A DNA stretch of 64,000 bases from contig NZ_JABJVN010000001.1 in assembly GCF_013618475.1 (NCBI RefSeq), positions 956,348 through 1,020,347 on the forward strand, read 5' to 3'. The translations under genes and the position numbers were made by a program. How positions within the stretch are numbered: position 1 is the stretch's first letter; every line of letters starts with the position of its first letter. Source of the DNA: Saccharibacillus deserti. GTDB lineage: Bacteria > Bacillota > Bacilli > Paenibacillales > Paenibacillaceae. Below are positions 1 through 7,374 of this stretch, piece after piece. The notes beneath the pieces are model-generated. The model saw only the letters and a list, made by a program, of their open reading frames with translations. It was not told where the DNA came from and ran no database searches.

Positions 1-26
1 AAATATACTTAAAAGGTGGAATACAT

Positions 27-392
27 GTGGATTATCAAGCGATCAACCTGAACGAAAAGTTTTCTTTGCTGCATGAACAGTGGTCTCCGAGAGTGATTGG
101 CGAAATGAACGACTACCAGTTCAAGATCGTCAAAATAGAAGGTCATTTCGTCTGGCATGTTCATCCGGATACGGACGAAGTGTTTGTCGTGATCGAAGGA
201 GAGATGGTTATCGACTTTCGCGACGGACAAGTGAATCTGGCTCAAGGCGAAATGTTCGTGGTTCCGAAAGGCGTGGAACATAAGCCGTTTGCCGAGCGGG
301 AATGTCGCGTCATGTTGGTGGAGCCGAGAGGGGTACTGAATACGGGGGATACGGAATCGGACCGCACGGCAGCCAACAATGTTTGGATCTGA
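27..392 (+). CDS. Cupin-domain protein
   Basis: A small single-domain cupin of 121 residues. The core has the metal-binding pattern of the family: H44 and H46 in WHVHPDTDE with E51 nearby, and the second cupin motif around QGEMFVVPKGVEHKPFA, residues 72-88. Such proteins adopt a beta-barrel, often bind a metal, and many have no assigned substrate; the specific role here cannot be told. The start is the GTG at 27, preceded by AAAGGTGG at 12-19 at good spacing; the out-of-frame ATG at 25 is ignored. It ends just before a long poorly coding region, so it looks like the last normal gene before the accessory stretch. The gene is intact. Confidence 0.85.
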   Translation: MDYQAINLNEKFSLLHEQWSPRVIGEMNDYQFKIVKIEGHFVWHVHPDTDEVFVVIEGEMVIDFRDGQVNLAQGEMFVVPKGVEHKPFAERECRVMLVEPRGVLNTGDTESDRTAANNVWI

Positions 393-544
393 TGCTTCGC
401 TTTATGACCAACTCCATTCTTCAAGTTTTGTGACTTGAGCCGGGTTTTGCATGGTTTTTTAAGACTCCAATAAATGCTTCAACTGCTTGTTTATAATCGA
501 CGTATGAGATCGGCGCATTGCGCGGAACTTAAAGTCGAAAGCAT

Positions 545-580
545 CGGCCTCGCCTGGCATCCGCCGGCGGGGCCGTTTTT
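545..580 (+). terminator. Probable Rho-independent terminator
   Basis: A 10-bp GC-rich stem (545-554 with 566-575, one G-U pair) is followed by five T. It lies about 150 bases after the cupin gene with no gene in between, so it may end that transcript. The rest of 393-670 shows nothing recognisable. Confidence 0.55.
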
Positions 581-670
581 CATTTTCAGAAGCGACAAGG
601 TCACTTTTCTTCGTAAAATTTCTCAGGCAATATCATCAGATATTAACTTTCCTGTTTTTAGGCCGATAAC

Positions 671-682
671 TAGGGCCTGTAC
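671..682. repeat. Terminal inverted repeat, transposase 3' side
   Basis: TAGGGCCTGTAC matches the complement of 1493-1504 over all 12 bases. Confidence 0.85.
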
Positions 683-687
683 GCAAC

Positions 688-1451
688 CTATTTAAGCCAG
701 ATCCGAATTGAAATTAAAGCTAAAAAAGCCTTGAACATGCTCGCTGCCTTATCGTAACAAGTCGCTAGGCGTCTGTAGTTTTTCATTTTATTGAAAAGCA
801 TTCGACCAAATGACGTTCTTTTTACACCGTACAGTCGTAGGCGTGCTGCACTCGGCGATTCTTCTTGCTGGAAATCACAGCGATCGCATTTTGTTCCCTT
901 AAAAGAGTCCGTATCGCGTCCGTATCGTAAGCTCGATCGGCAAAACCTCACGGTTTGACAGGTCGAACTGGGCGAGCATTTCGTATCCTTGGACGGAATC
1001 GTGAGCTTGCCTCGGCGTCAGCTCGAACTTGAGCGGATTTTCCGAGGCGCATCGACGACCGTATGAATTTTGGTCGTCAATCTGCCTCGGGAACGTCCGA
1101 TCGCTTGCTTGTGCTGCCCCCTTTTGCGCCCGTTCCATGCTGATGAACCCGGACAATTATTGTATCCAACATGATTTGTTCGAAATCAGGCTCAATCGCC
1201 ACATGCTCCAAGATTTTCTCCCAAGTTTCTGACTTTTGCAGTCGCCAGAAAAAGCTGTAAGCGGAAGACCAAGGTCCATAATTGTCGGGTAAATCCCGCC
1301 AAGCTGCTCCGCTACGCGCAACCTAAAGGACCGCATTCAGTCGATACCTCCGATCTTTCGGAGGCCGTCCTCCTTGTGTTTTTCGTTCAGGGGGCAGAAA
1401 AGATTCAATGGCGTTCCATTCTTCGTGGGTTCAATCGTATCGTCGTCTCAT
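688..1451 (-). pseudogene. IS5-family transposase, broken
   Basis: Read from an ATG at 1451, the minus strand gives an IS402-type N-terminal domain. It contains EEWNAIESFLPP, GGRPPKDRRYRLNAVL and AAWRDLPDNYGPWSSAYSFF, which are typical of these transposases. In-frame stops fall at codon 7 (TGA) and after LNAVL (TAG), and further frameshifts split the rest. The catalytic part continues as QIDDQNSY...PLKFELTPRQAHDS near 1000-1090, and the C-terminus ends as RRLATCYDKAASMFKAFLAL near 700-770. The reading is my own reconstruction; a family alignment would fix the exact frameshift points. The product cannot be functional. Confidence 0.85.
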
Positions 1452-1492
1452 GTCTTTAATTTAATAGATTTGAGGGCATTCTTGAAGTTTGT

Positions 1493-1504
1493 GTACAGGC
1501 CCTA
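1493..1504. repeat. Terminal inverted repeat, transposase 5' side
   Basis: GTACAGGCCCTA is the perfect complement of 671-682 and marks the other end of the IS. Confidence 0.85.
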
Positions 1505-1685
1505 AATAGTTTGAAAAAAAACTTCTCCACCTCTTTGCTGAGGGAGTTTGCTTTGACGATCTCAGTTTTAGGTTTTGGGTCTATAAAGGCTTTCTAAAAA
1601 TACTCATATAAGAAAATAAGAATAAAAAATCCGCTTTAAACTAATAATTGAAAACAGCTTTTTCTAGTCTATAGTGTGTCTTAAA
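1505..1685. other. AT-rich non-coding gap
   Basis: Between the IS end and hicB the DNA is AT-rich with runs of A and T and has no supported gene on either strand. Its composition differs from the flanking core genes. Confidence 0.6.
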
Positions 1686-2099
1686 TCACTTCTCAATCCC
1701 CAGACTTCGTTTCAAACCTTCCTGCAGTACCTGACTGAAATTGAGTCGTTGCGCTTCAGCGGCATCATTAAGCCACTTCGGCACCGTAAGTGTCTTTTTA
1801 ACCGCTTTGATCGCCATCGCCTCACGGACGACTGGCATATAAACCTGAACCTCAATTGCGGCTTCTCCGGGCTTAGCCTGTTGAAGCACAACTTCGAGCG
1901 GAGACGGATCCGGAATGTCATCGCCGTCAGACTCCAATTCATACATAAAACCTTCGAGCGCTTCGCGCGCTTCGGCGTGTGCTTCTTCGGCGGTATCGCC
2001 AAAAGTCACGCATCCCGGAAGATCGACAAAACGCACGGACCCGCTTTCATCGGCAGTATCGAGCAAAGCCCAATAGCGATAAACGTCTTTCTTTTGCAT
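1686..2099 (-). CDS. hicB: HicB-type antitoxin
   Basis: A 137-residue protein with two parts. The N-terminal HicB partial RNase-H-like fold contains DLPGCVTFGDTAEEAHAEAREALEG, residues 27-51, the family hallmark. The C-terminal ribbon-helix-helix-like segment, KTLTVPKWLNDAAEAQRLNFSQVLQEGLKR, would bind DNA. HicB neutralises the HicA mRNA interferase and represses the operon. The RBS GGAGGA lies 10 bases before the ATG at 2099. It follows hicA by 36 bases on the same strand, the usual toxin-first order. The antitoxin is intact although the toxin carries a stop, which suggests decay after loss of the toxin or retention as a regulator. Confidence 0.9.
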   Translation of the reverse strand: MQKKDVYRYWALLDTADESGSVRFVDLPGCVTFGDTAEEAHAEAREALEGFMYELESDGDDIPDPSPLEVVLQQAKPGEAAIEVQVYMPVVREAMAIKAVKKTLTVPKWLNDAAEAQRLNFSQVLQEGLKRSLGIEK

Positions 2100-2135
2100 A
2101 TATATTAATCCTCCTTCGGGGAAGAAAGGGGCTTC

Positions 2136-2330
2136 TTAGCCCCACAATCCTGCAGATTTTAGGACACTTGCCACTGTCTTTGGCGGGTAACTCTTGACCG
2201 GATGTTTCACCGTTATCTTACCCAGCTTCGTCAGGTGTTTGAAATAGTGATGACTTCCTCAGACTGAACTGAGATACCAACCGTCTTTTTCCAGTAGAGC
2301 GATGACCTCTCGTGACGTGTATTGTTTCAT
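2136..2330 (-). pseudogene. hicA: HicA toxin with an in-frame stop
   Basis: The frame from ATG 2330 to TAA 2136 gives 64 codons that match HicA end to end: MKQYTSREVIALLEKDGWYL, then GSHHYFKH with the catalytic histidine, then the basic tail ending near KSAGL. Codon 24 is TGA (2259-2261 on the plus strand TCA), exactly where relatives have an arginine or lysine before GSHH. A CGA to TGA change would explain it. The double-stranded-RNA-binding-like toxin would therefore be truncated before its active site. It is too short and broken to appear as a normal open frame. A sequencing error is the main alternative. Confidence 0.85.
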
Positions 2331-2352
2331 CGCATTCCACCTTACACTTATC

Positions 2353-2381
2353 ATCATACACGTATAATAAGCACGTGTAAA
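2353..2381 (-). promoter_or_regulatory. Sigma-A promoter of hicAB
   Basis: On the minus strand, TTTACA (2381-2376) and TATGAT (2358-2353) are separated by 17 bases. The promoter lies 23 bases upstream of the hicA start codon. Confidence 0.7.
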
Positions 2382-2400
2382 CGTGTGAATAATACGTGTT
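2358..2400. promoter_or_regulatory. Repeated ACGTGT motifs, possible HicB operator
   Basis: Four copies of the ACGTGT or ACACGT half-site occur in 43 bases: around 2358, 2372, 2381 and 2394. They overlap the hicAB promoter. HicB proteins with a ribbon-helix-helix domain bind repeated short palindromes, so this is the likely autoregulatory site. Binding is inferred from position and repetition. Confidence 0.5.
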
Positions 2401-2521
2401 AGCGTTGTTTTTTAAAAAACTTCTCTGTGTATAATAGGGACCAGGTGAACGTATAATGGAAACGAATGATAAGTTATATCGCATATTATAAGCGCACTGG
2501 ACATCGTACGGATGTGCGCCT

Positions 2522-2785
2522 ATACAGCATGAGCTTTTGGGGACAGGTCAGAGCTTGGAAGCGATCCGTGTAGCGCTTGTGGAATTACGCCAGGAAGGAT
2601 ATGTAGATTGCGATCCGCGCGGCGGAGCGAAGACGATTCGGCTGACGGACAAGGCGCCCTGGGACGAGTTCCGTGAGGATCGGTCAGGCAGCGGGATTGA
2701 AAATCGTAATGGCAATCTTTTGGTTTGTGAAATGACTGAAAAGATTCCTCTGGGAGTAGGATCCAGAGGAGTCTTCCTTCATTAA
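2522..2785 (+). pseudogene. Fragment of a helix-turn-helix protein
   Basis: The open frame reads HELLGTGQSLEAIRVALVELRQEGYV followed by a short acidic-basic stretch. This looks like a winged-helix domain: a helix, a recognition helix and a small wing. The only possible starts are a TTG at 2537 without a clear RBS, and the domain begins before it, so the 5' end seems to be missing. After about residue 50 the frame has no recognisable structure. It is probably the remnant of a regulator in a decayed segment. The family was not identified. Confidence 0.4.
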
Positions 2786-3227
2786 AAAGTAACCGTTTTG
2801 ATGCCCACAAAACTGCCCACAAAATGCCCGCAAGATTTCGAAATCGTATGATAGAAGATGAAAAGTAAATTGTTCGAATCCGCTTTATATCAAGCTTTGC
2901 AGTAACCATACAATACAGTTTGAAAGCAGGGAACATAAACCGTACGCAGGTCCACCGATGGGAACGCGATCAGTATATGATTCTTTACAAGAATAGGTAA
3001 TCGCGGCCGCAGCAAGGGTTTGTGCATTCCGCACATCCCTGCCGCGGCTTTTCTTGCGTTGTTTTACTTAAGATTGTGAACACATGTTGACCACGAACTT
3101 TTTCGGAAATACCATTGGTTTGGGTGAAAGTGAATTGAAATATCGAAGAAGGGGACTGGGCATTGATTTAAAGATTCCTAAAGCGAATGTTGAACATTAA
3201 AAATGATTGCATAAGGAGAACAGCCAA
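2786..3227. other. Poorly coding gap
   Basis: No gene is supported on either strand. The stretch contains the strong hairpin at 3003-3055 and short fragments only. It is probably gene debris. Confidence 0.5.
3003..3055 (+). terminator. Strong hairpin with T-run
   Basis: A long GC-rich stem (about 3005-3025 with 3031-3048, interrupted by small bulges, loop near ATTCC) is followed by TTTTCTT. It has terminator form but no intact gene directly before it, so it may have belonged to a lost gene. Confidence 0.5.
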
Positions 3228-3470
3228 ATGGAGAAAATCCTTAGAAAAGAAGAATTAACAGGACATGATGTTTTTGAGCTGCAACGAGGGTATTTGGAAG
3301 ATCTACATTGGTTGGAGGATTCTATCTATCTTACGGAGGAATGTTTGGATCATACAGGTTTGAACAAGATGTTTGGGGAGTGTCTCGATAATTTCAATTA
3401 TTATGGATTTAACAGGGTTTCCAAAGCGGAGTGGGACACAATCAAAAAGAGAATGGATCAAGCAAAGTGA
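3228..3470 (+). CDS. Small acidic protein of unknown function
   Basis: An 80-residue soluble protein with no signal peptide or membrane segment. It is rich in acidic, aromatic and leucine residues (LQRGYLEDLHWLEDSIYLTEECL) and is predicted to be mainly helical. The start is the ATG at 3228, with AAGGAG at 3212-3217; the upstream TTG in frame has no RBS. Codon use is more AT-rich than in the core genes nearby, suggesting recent acquisition. The size and the neighbouring toxin-antitoxin debris would fit an immunity or antitoxin-like protein, but no family was recognised. A tiny overlapping frame follows. Confidence 0.6.
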   Translation: MEKILRKEELTGHDVFELQRGYLEDLHWLEDSIYLTEECLDHTGLNKMFGECLDNFNYYGFNRVSKAEWDTIKKRMDQAK

Positions 3471-3559
3471 GCTCCAATAAAGTGATTTTGGAACAAATTA
3501 ATCATTGGGTGAACGAATGTTTTGAAAATCATGATTGTTTTAAAATTTTAGGACTCTAG
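3467..3559 (+). CDS. Possible 30-residue translationally coupled ORF
   Basis: A GTG start overlaps the stop of the previous gene (GTGA), an arrangement typical of translational coupling. It gives a 30-residue peptide containing KVILEQINHWVNECF and ending in a TAG at 3557. It could be a real tiny protein, or the stump of a longer second gene cut by decay. A terminator follows within 12 bases. There is no independent RBS. Confidence 0.3.
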   Translation: MSSNKVILEQINHWVNECFENHDCFKILGL

Positions 3560-3570
3560 GATGGTTTAAT

Positions 3571-3613
3571 AAAAAGATTCTTTTTTCGGGAAAATCTTTT
3601 AAAAGATTTTTTT
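3571..3613 (+). terminator. Terminator after the small orphan genes
   Basis: AAAATCTTTT and AAAAGATTTT (3591-3610) form a perfect inverted repeat followed by more T. An alternative pairing uses AAAAGATT at 3572-3579. Confidence 0.65.
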
Positions 3614-3639
3614 GTTGAATATTTATTTAAGAGAAGGGT

Positions 3640-3745
3640 AATGAACGGGGTGACACTTGAGTGTCACTCCAGCTTCGACTAGCGTCGGAGAAACAGCGGG
3701 AGTTCAGACGGGGAAACCCAGCGCTGGACTCTCTGCGTTTTTTTT
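3640..3745 (+). ncRNA. Candidate structured RNA ahead of coaA
   Basis: Three stems occur in a row. An 11-bp stem pairs 3647-3657 with 3660-3670. A short CGAC/GTCG stem lies at 3676-3687. The last stem (GAGTTCAG at 3700-3707 with CTGGACTC at 3724-3731, extended outward) is followed by eight T at 3738-3745. The last hairpin is terminator-like, so this could be a small RNA or a leader that ends transcription before coaA, 120 bases downstream. It does not match any riboswitch I can recognise. Confidence 0.45.
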
Positions 3746-3867
3746 GCCGGAATTTTGCCCCGATTTGCTCCTCTTCCTAAACAAGTACCTTTACAGCTTG
3801 CCTACCTAACCGATTCCGTCATGTTCAAACCTGTCGCAATTTGCTAGACTAGAAGTACTTTGTCATA

Positions 3868-4809
3868 GTGAGGGATCTGTCCAATATGAATGCGTACGGA
3901 AATTATATGGAATTCGACCGGGCCAGATGGGCCGCGCTGCGAAGCCGGACACCTCTGAGGCTGTCGGAAGAAGAATTGGAACGGATCAAAGGACTGAACG
4001 ATAAAATTTCGCTGCGTGAAGTCGAAGACATCTATATTCCGCTTACCCGCCTGATCAATCTCAGAGTGCGGGCGGAGCAGTATCTGCGTGAAGTCACCGG
4101 TGCTTTTCTCGGCTGCGAGCCGGTACATAAGCCGTTTATTATCGGGGTTGCCGGCAGTGTCGCCGTAGGCAAGAGCACGGTTGCGCGCCTTCTGCGTACC
4201 CTTTTGTCCCGCTGGGAACACCATCCGAAAGTGGATCTTGTGACAACGGACGGATTTCTGTACCCGACCCGCGTTCTGGAGGCCAAAGGGCTTATGAGTC
4301 GAAAAGGGTTTCCGGAAAGCTACGACACGAAAAAACTGATCGATTTCCTGACCCGGATCCGAGCCGGCGAACGCGGTGTGGAAGCTCCCGTTTATTCGCA
4401 CATCACATACGATATTCTGCCCGACCGCCTGGAAATCGTCGACAGCCCGGATATTTTGATTGTGGAAGGAGTCAACGTACTGCAGGTCAGCAAAGGGCAG
4501 CCATTGTTCGTGAGCGACTTTTTCGATTTTTCCATTTATATCGATGCCGAAGAACAAGAAATCCGAAACTGGTATATCGATCGTTTTCTGCTGCTGCAGC
4601 AAACCGCTTTCCGCGATCCGTCTTCCTATTTCCATCGGTATGCCGAGCTGACGAACGCGGAAGCGGTTGCCCGTGCCACAAAAATATGGGAAGAAATCAA
4701 TTTGCTTAACCTGAACGAAAACATCCTGCCTACCCGGGGCAGAGCGGACCTGGTCTTGAGCAAAGGCCCGGATCATCAAATCCACCGCGTGTATCTAAAA
4801 GATTTGTAG
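3868..4809 (+). CDS. coaA: Pantothenate kinase, type I
   Basis: CoaA phosphorylates pantothenate with ATP, the first and rate-limiting step of coenzyme A synthesis, in the cytoplasm. The 313-residue protein has the family's usual length. It has the P-loop [12 protein letters not shown] near residue 95, [19 protein letters not shown], the [10 protein letters not shown] block and [13 protein letters not shown]. All are conserved in bacterial type I enzymes. The GTG at 3868 has only a weak RBS. The ATG at 3886 is preceded by GAGGG and may be the true start, which would remove six residues. No operon partner is evident; the DacA-like gene follows after 40 bases. The terminator-bearing element at 3640-3745 may control it. 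Confidence 0.95.
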   Translation: MRDLSNMNAYGNYMEFDRARWAALRSRTPLRLSEEELERIKGLNDKISLREVEDIYIPLTRLINLRVRAEQYLREVTGAFLGCEPVHKPFIIGVAGSVAVGKSTVARLLRTLLSRWEHHPKVDLVTTDGFLYPTRVLEAKGLMSRKGFPESYDTKKLIDFLTRIRAGERGVEAPVYSHITYDILPDRLEIVDSPDILIVEGVNVLQVSKGQPLFVSDFFDFSIYIDAEEQEIRNWYIDRFLLLQQTAFRDPSSYFHRYAELTNAEAVARATKIWEEINLLNLNENILPTRGRADLVLSKGPDHQIHRVYLKDL

Positions 4810-4849
4810 CCCCGTACGGCAAAAAAGAATAAGGAAGGTGTCATTTATT

Positions 4850-5818
4850 TTGAGGTTATCCGGAAAAGGCTTTACACGGTTTGCGATTGGGAAAAGAAAA
4901 CGTTCGACGCTGATTGCGGCTGCGCTGGCGCTGGTTGTAAGCGGCAGTGCCGCAGCACTCCAGCCGCCGCAGGCTGCAGCCCAGGTTTCATATACGCCTT
5001 CTTACGAAGCGGCCTCGCTGTCCGCATTCTCTTCGGAATTTGCGGCGGGGCTCTACAGCTCGAACGCCATCTTGATTGATCTCGGCGATGGCGAAGTGCA
5101 GTTGAAGAAAAATATCAATCAGAAGGTCTACCCGGCGTCCATGACCAAGATGATGACGGTGCTTGTCGCGTTGGAGAATCTGTCCGATCCGCAGAAAAAA
5201 GTCACGCTGCCCGCGTCGATTTTTCCGGATTTGAAAAAACAAGGCGCGTCGATGGCCGGATTTCTTCCGGGCGAAAAGGTGAAAGGTATCGATCTGCTGT
5301 ACGGTTCGATGCTGCCTTCCGGAGCCGACGCTTCGATCGGGCTGGCTTATGCGATATCCGGGTCCGAAGCGGCATTTGTCAAAAAGATGAATGCCAAAGC
5401 CAAAAAGCTCGGCATGAAGCATACGCATTTCACGAACGTCACGGGGCTGCCCAATGCCGACCATTATACGACGGTGAAAGACATGTCGGTCTTGATGAAA
5501 GCCGCGCTCAAAAACCCGACTTTCCGTAAATTGATGACTACGCACAAATACTCGACCGCTCCGACCAACCTTCATCCCAACGGAATCACGGTCCGAAGCA
5601 CCTTGTCCGAGAGTGCCCCGACATTGAATTTCAAAGGAGGCAGGATTTTGGGAGGCAAGACCGGATATACCCGGGCCGCAGGTCTTTGTCTGGCTTCGCT
5701 CGCGGTGAAAAACGGCAGGGAATATATGCTGGTGACGGCAGGAGCGGACGGCAGCCCCTGGTCGAAACCCTACCATATCCAGGATGCGCTGAACGTGTAT
5801 CCGAAAATTAAAAATTAG
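4850..5818 (+). CDS. D-alanyl-D-alanine carboxypeptidase (S11 family, low-molecular-weight PBP)
   Basis: A secreted or membrane-associated serine peptidase that trims the terminal D-Ala from peptidoglycan pentapeptides. A basic N-terminus is followed by a hydrophobic stretch ending near AAALQPPQAAAQ, which fits a signal peptide. The active site is SMTK (S97, K100), and the third motif is KTG near residue 270. The second motif is SGAD at 157-160 rather than the common SGN. A non-Asn third residue is also known in this family, for example SGC in the Streptomyces K15 enzyme. At 322 residues it is shorter than DacA of B. subtilis and lacks the long C-terminal domain. The TTG at 4850 is chosen because AAGGAAGG precedes it at correct spacing; the GTG at 4838 overlaps that RBS. 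Confidence 0.9.
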   Translation: MRLSGKGFTRFAIGKRKRSTLIAAALALVVSGSAAALQPPQAAAQVSYTPSYEAASLSAFSSEFAAGLYSSNAILIDLGDGEVQLKKNINQKVYPASMTKMMTVLVALENLSDPQKKVTLPASIFPDLKKQGASMAGFLPGEKVKGIDLLYGSMLPSGADASIGLAYAISGSEAAFVKKMNAKAKKLGMKHTHFTNVTGLPNADHYTTVKDMSVLMKAALKNPTFRKLMTTHKYSTAPTNLHPNGITVRSTLSESAPTLNFKGGRILGGKTGYTRAAGLCLASLAVKNGREYMLVTAGADGSPWSKPYHIQDALNVYPKIKN

Positions 5819-5820
5819 AG

Positions 5821-5864
5821 TGGAAAAAGAACGCATGTTCGCTTATAATACAAACATACGTTCC
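5821..5864 (+). promoter_or_regulatory. Promoter with two LexA (SOS) boxes
   Basis: TATAAT at 5844-5849 has a weak -35 (TGGAAA, 5821-5826) at 17 bases. An SOS box, AGAACGCATGTTCG, fills the spacer (5828-5841). A second, CAAACATACGTTCC, lies just downstream (5851-5864). Both fit the Bacillus LexA consensus GAAC-N4-GTTC closely. The layout matches the lexA and LysM-gene promoters 1.3 kb away. Confidence 0.75.
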
Positions 5865-5930
5865 GAACGATACGCCGAAGTTTTGGAAAAGGCGGAAGCG
5901 GGTCGGTCAAGGGACCGGGAGGGTGTGTTT

Positions 5931-6320
5931 GTGGAGATGAGTCGTCTGGAGCGGAAGATTCTGGGGATGCTGCGCCGCCGCCGTATGCTGTCTTTCGGGC
6001 AGCTGTCGATGTCGAGATTGATCCGCCGAAGCGGCGGCGCTTTTCGCGAAGTCACGATTGCCTTGATCAATCTGGAGCAGGAGGCTTATATTCGCTGGTC
6101 CGACAAATCGTCGCTCCAACACATTTCTTTACTTCGCAAAGCTTACGGTTGGAGGCAGCTGCTGCCGTCCGTTCGTCGAACCGATCCTTTTCGTCGAAGC
6201 CGGGGGGCTGCACTGCCCCGGGATAGCCAAACGCCTCCTTGCGCGCCGAGCGTCGCGCTTCGACCGGAACGCCGTTCGGGCAGCCAGGAACACTCGCCTA
6301 GGCGGCGTAGAGCCGATTAA
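5931..6320 (+). CDS. SOS-controlled protein of unknown function
   Basis: The open frame follows two LexA boxes and begins most plausibly at the GTG at 5931, with CGGGAGGG at 5916-5923. The larger frame back to 5820 would include the promoter itself. The first 75 residues look like a basic winged-helix-like domain (SRLERKILGMLRRRRMLSFG, then EVTIALINLEQEAYIRW). After about residue 85 the composition changes to Arg/Pro/Ser-rich and protein-like character is lost. The +2 frame from about 6180 to 6333 (with ILFVEAGGLHCPGIAKRLL) looks better, so a frameshift or sequencing error near 6150-6180 is possible. I do not recognise the family. Confidence is good for a gene here, poor for its 3' end. Confidence 0.5.
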   Translation: MEMSRLERKILGMLRRRRMLSFGQLSMSRLIRRSGGAFREVTIALINLEQEAYIRWSDKSSLQHISLLRKAYGWRQLLPSVRRTDPFRRSRGAALPRDSQTPPCAPSVALRPERRSGSQEHSPRRRRAD

Positions 6321-6368
6321 CGGCAAGTCTATTTGAAATAATCGTATACATGCAGACGCAGACATTCC

Positions 6369-6402
6369 AAAAAAACTCCTCCGAATTTCGGGGGAGTTTT
6401 TT
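6369..6402. terminator. Bidirectional terminator between the SOS gene and lexA
   Basis: AAAAAACTCC and its complement GGAGTTTTTT flank a CCGAA/TTCGG core. The stem carries A and T tracts on both sides, so it can end transcripts from both directions, including lexA on the minus strand. Confidence 0.85.
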
Positions 6403-6438
6403 AGTGCGAGCGATAGGCCGTAAAAGACCTTGTCGACC

Positions 6439-7065
6439 TCAATGGAAATTGCGGAACAAGCCGACGACTTTGCCCAAAATCGTAACGTGAGTCAGGCGAA
6501 GCGGTTCGTACGTCGGGTTTTCGGGCTGAAGGCGAATATGGTCTTTCTCCTTGTAGAAGGTCTTGACCGTCGCTTCGTCTTCTTCGGTCATCGCAACGAC
6601 AATGTCGCCGTTGTTGGCCGTCTGCTGCTGGCGTACAACGACATAGTCGCCGTTGTTGATCCCGGCTTCGATCATGCTGTCCCCCATAACGGATAACATG
6701 AATACCTGATCGTCCCCGACCATCGTCTGAGGCAACGGGAAGTAATCCTCGATGTTTTCGGTAGCCGTAATCGGCACGCCTGCCGTAACTTTGCCGACAA
6801 CGGGAACGCGCCGGATCGTCGAGGCGAACAAATTGCCGCTTTCCGATTCTTCAAGTCCAAGCAGTTCGATCGCACGGGGTTTCGTCGGATCGCGTCGGAT
6901 CAGGCCTTTTTTCTCCAGACGGTCCAAGTGCCCGTGAACGGTAGAACTGGAAGCGAGGCCTACCGCTTCGCCGATTTCCCGAACGGAAGGCGGATACCCT
7001 TTCGACTTGACTTCGGTACGGATAAATTCCAGAATAGCCTGCTGGCGTATGGATATCTTCGACAT
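6439..7065 (-). CDS. lexA: LexA repressor
   Basis: LexA represses the SOS genes and cleaves itself when stimulated by RecA filaments. The 208-residue protein has an N-terminal winged helix (residues 1-65, with [23 protein letters not shown] as the helix-turn-helix). It also has the cleavage bond A95-G96 in KVTAGVP and the S24 peptidase domain with S130 (GDSM) and K168 (ATVK). All catalytic elements are present. It is transcribed toward a bidirectional terminator. Its own promoter carries two LexA boxes, showing autoregulation. It is divergent from the LysM gene, as lexA and yneA are in B. subtilis. Confidence 0.98.
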   Translation of the reverse strand: MSKISIRQQAILEFIRTEVKSKGYPPSVREIGEAVGLASSSTVHGHLDRLEKKGLIRRDPTKPRAIELLGLEESESGNLFASTIRRVPVVGKVTAGVPITATENIEDYFPLPQTMVGDDQVFMLSVMGDSMIEAGINNGDYVVVRQQQTANNGDIVVAMTEEDEATVKTFYKEKDHIRLQPENPTYEPLRLTHVTILGKVVGLFRNFH

Positions 7066-7154
7066 GTCGTATCAACCCCATCCATTATTCGTTAGTAGTT
7101 GGCTTATAAGTACCCGGCAAGGAAGATGATGATTTCGAATGCGAATACGGGAAA

Positions 7155-7194
7155 ATTATATCATAGAACTTCCGTTCGTACAAACGTAAGTTCT
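7155..7194 (-). promoter_or_regulatory. lexA promoter with two LexA boxes
   Basis: On the minus strand, TTGTAC (7183-7178) and TATAAT (7160-7155) are separated by 17 bases. One LexA box (7165-7178, GAAC-N4-GTTCG) fills the spacer. A second (7181-7194, CAAAC-N4-GTTCT) covers the -35. Confidence 0.8.
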
Positions 7195-7281
7195 AAGATT
7201 CGGCTGCGCGTTCTGCCGAATCCGCTCGTTTTCGCTGAAAAGCGGGAGCAGAGCGGATGAGAGAATACGAACAAATTTTCC

Positions 7282-7360
7282 CGAACAAACGTTCCAAAAA
7301 CGCTTGTCCAAAACGTATGTTCGTGCTATATTGGATTTCAGAAGGCAGAACAAACGTTTG
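7282..7360 (+). promoter_or_regulatory. Promoter of the LysM gene with three LexA boxes
   Basis: TTGTCC (7304-7309) and TATATT (7327-7332) are spaced by 17 bases. LexA boxes are CGAACAAACGTTCC at 7282-7295 (perfect consensus), AAAACGTATGTTCG at 7310-7323 inside the spacer, and AGAACAAACGTTTG at 7347-7360 near the transcription start. Confidence 0.8.
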
Positions 7361-7374
7361 GGAGAGTGTTGAAA

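Larger units (their letters stand above)
671..1504 (-). mobile_element. Degenerate IS5-family (IS427-group-like) insertion sequence
   Basis: An 834-bp element is bounded by perfect 12-bp inverted repeats, TAGGGCCTGTAC at 671-682 and its complement at 1493-1504. The outermost TA on both sides could be the TA target duplication typical of this IS5 subgroup. Length, ends and encoded transposase agree. The single transposase gene on the minus strand is broken by stops and frameshifts, so the element can no longer move by itself. It lies in a poorly coding segment next to the broken hicAB locus. Confidence 0.85.

Noticed and set aside
5820..5930. Start of the SOS gene at the GTG at 5820
   Set aside because: This stretch holds the promoter and both LexA boxes, and no RBS precedes the GTG.
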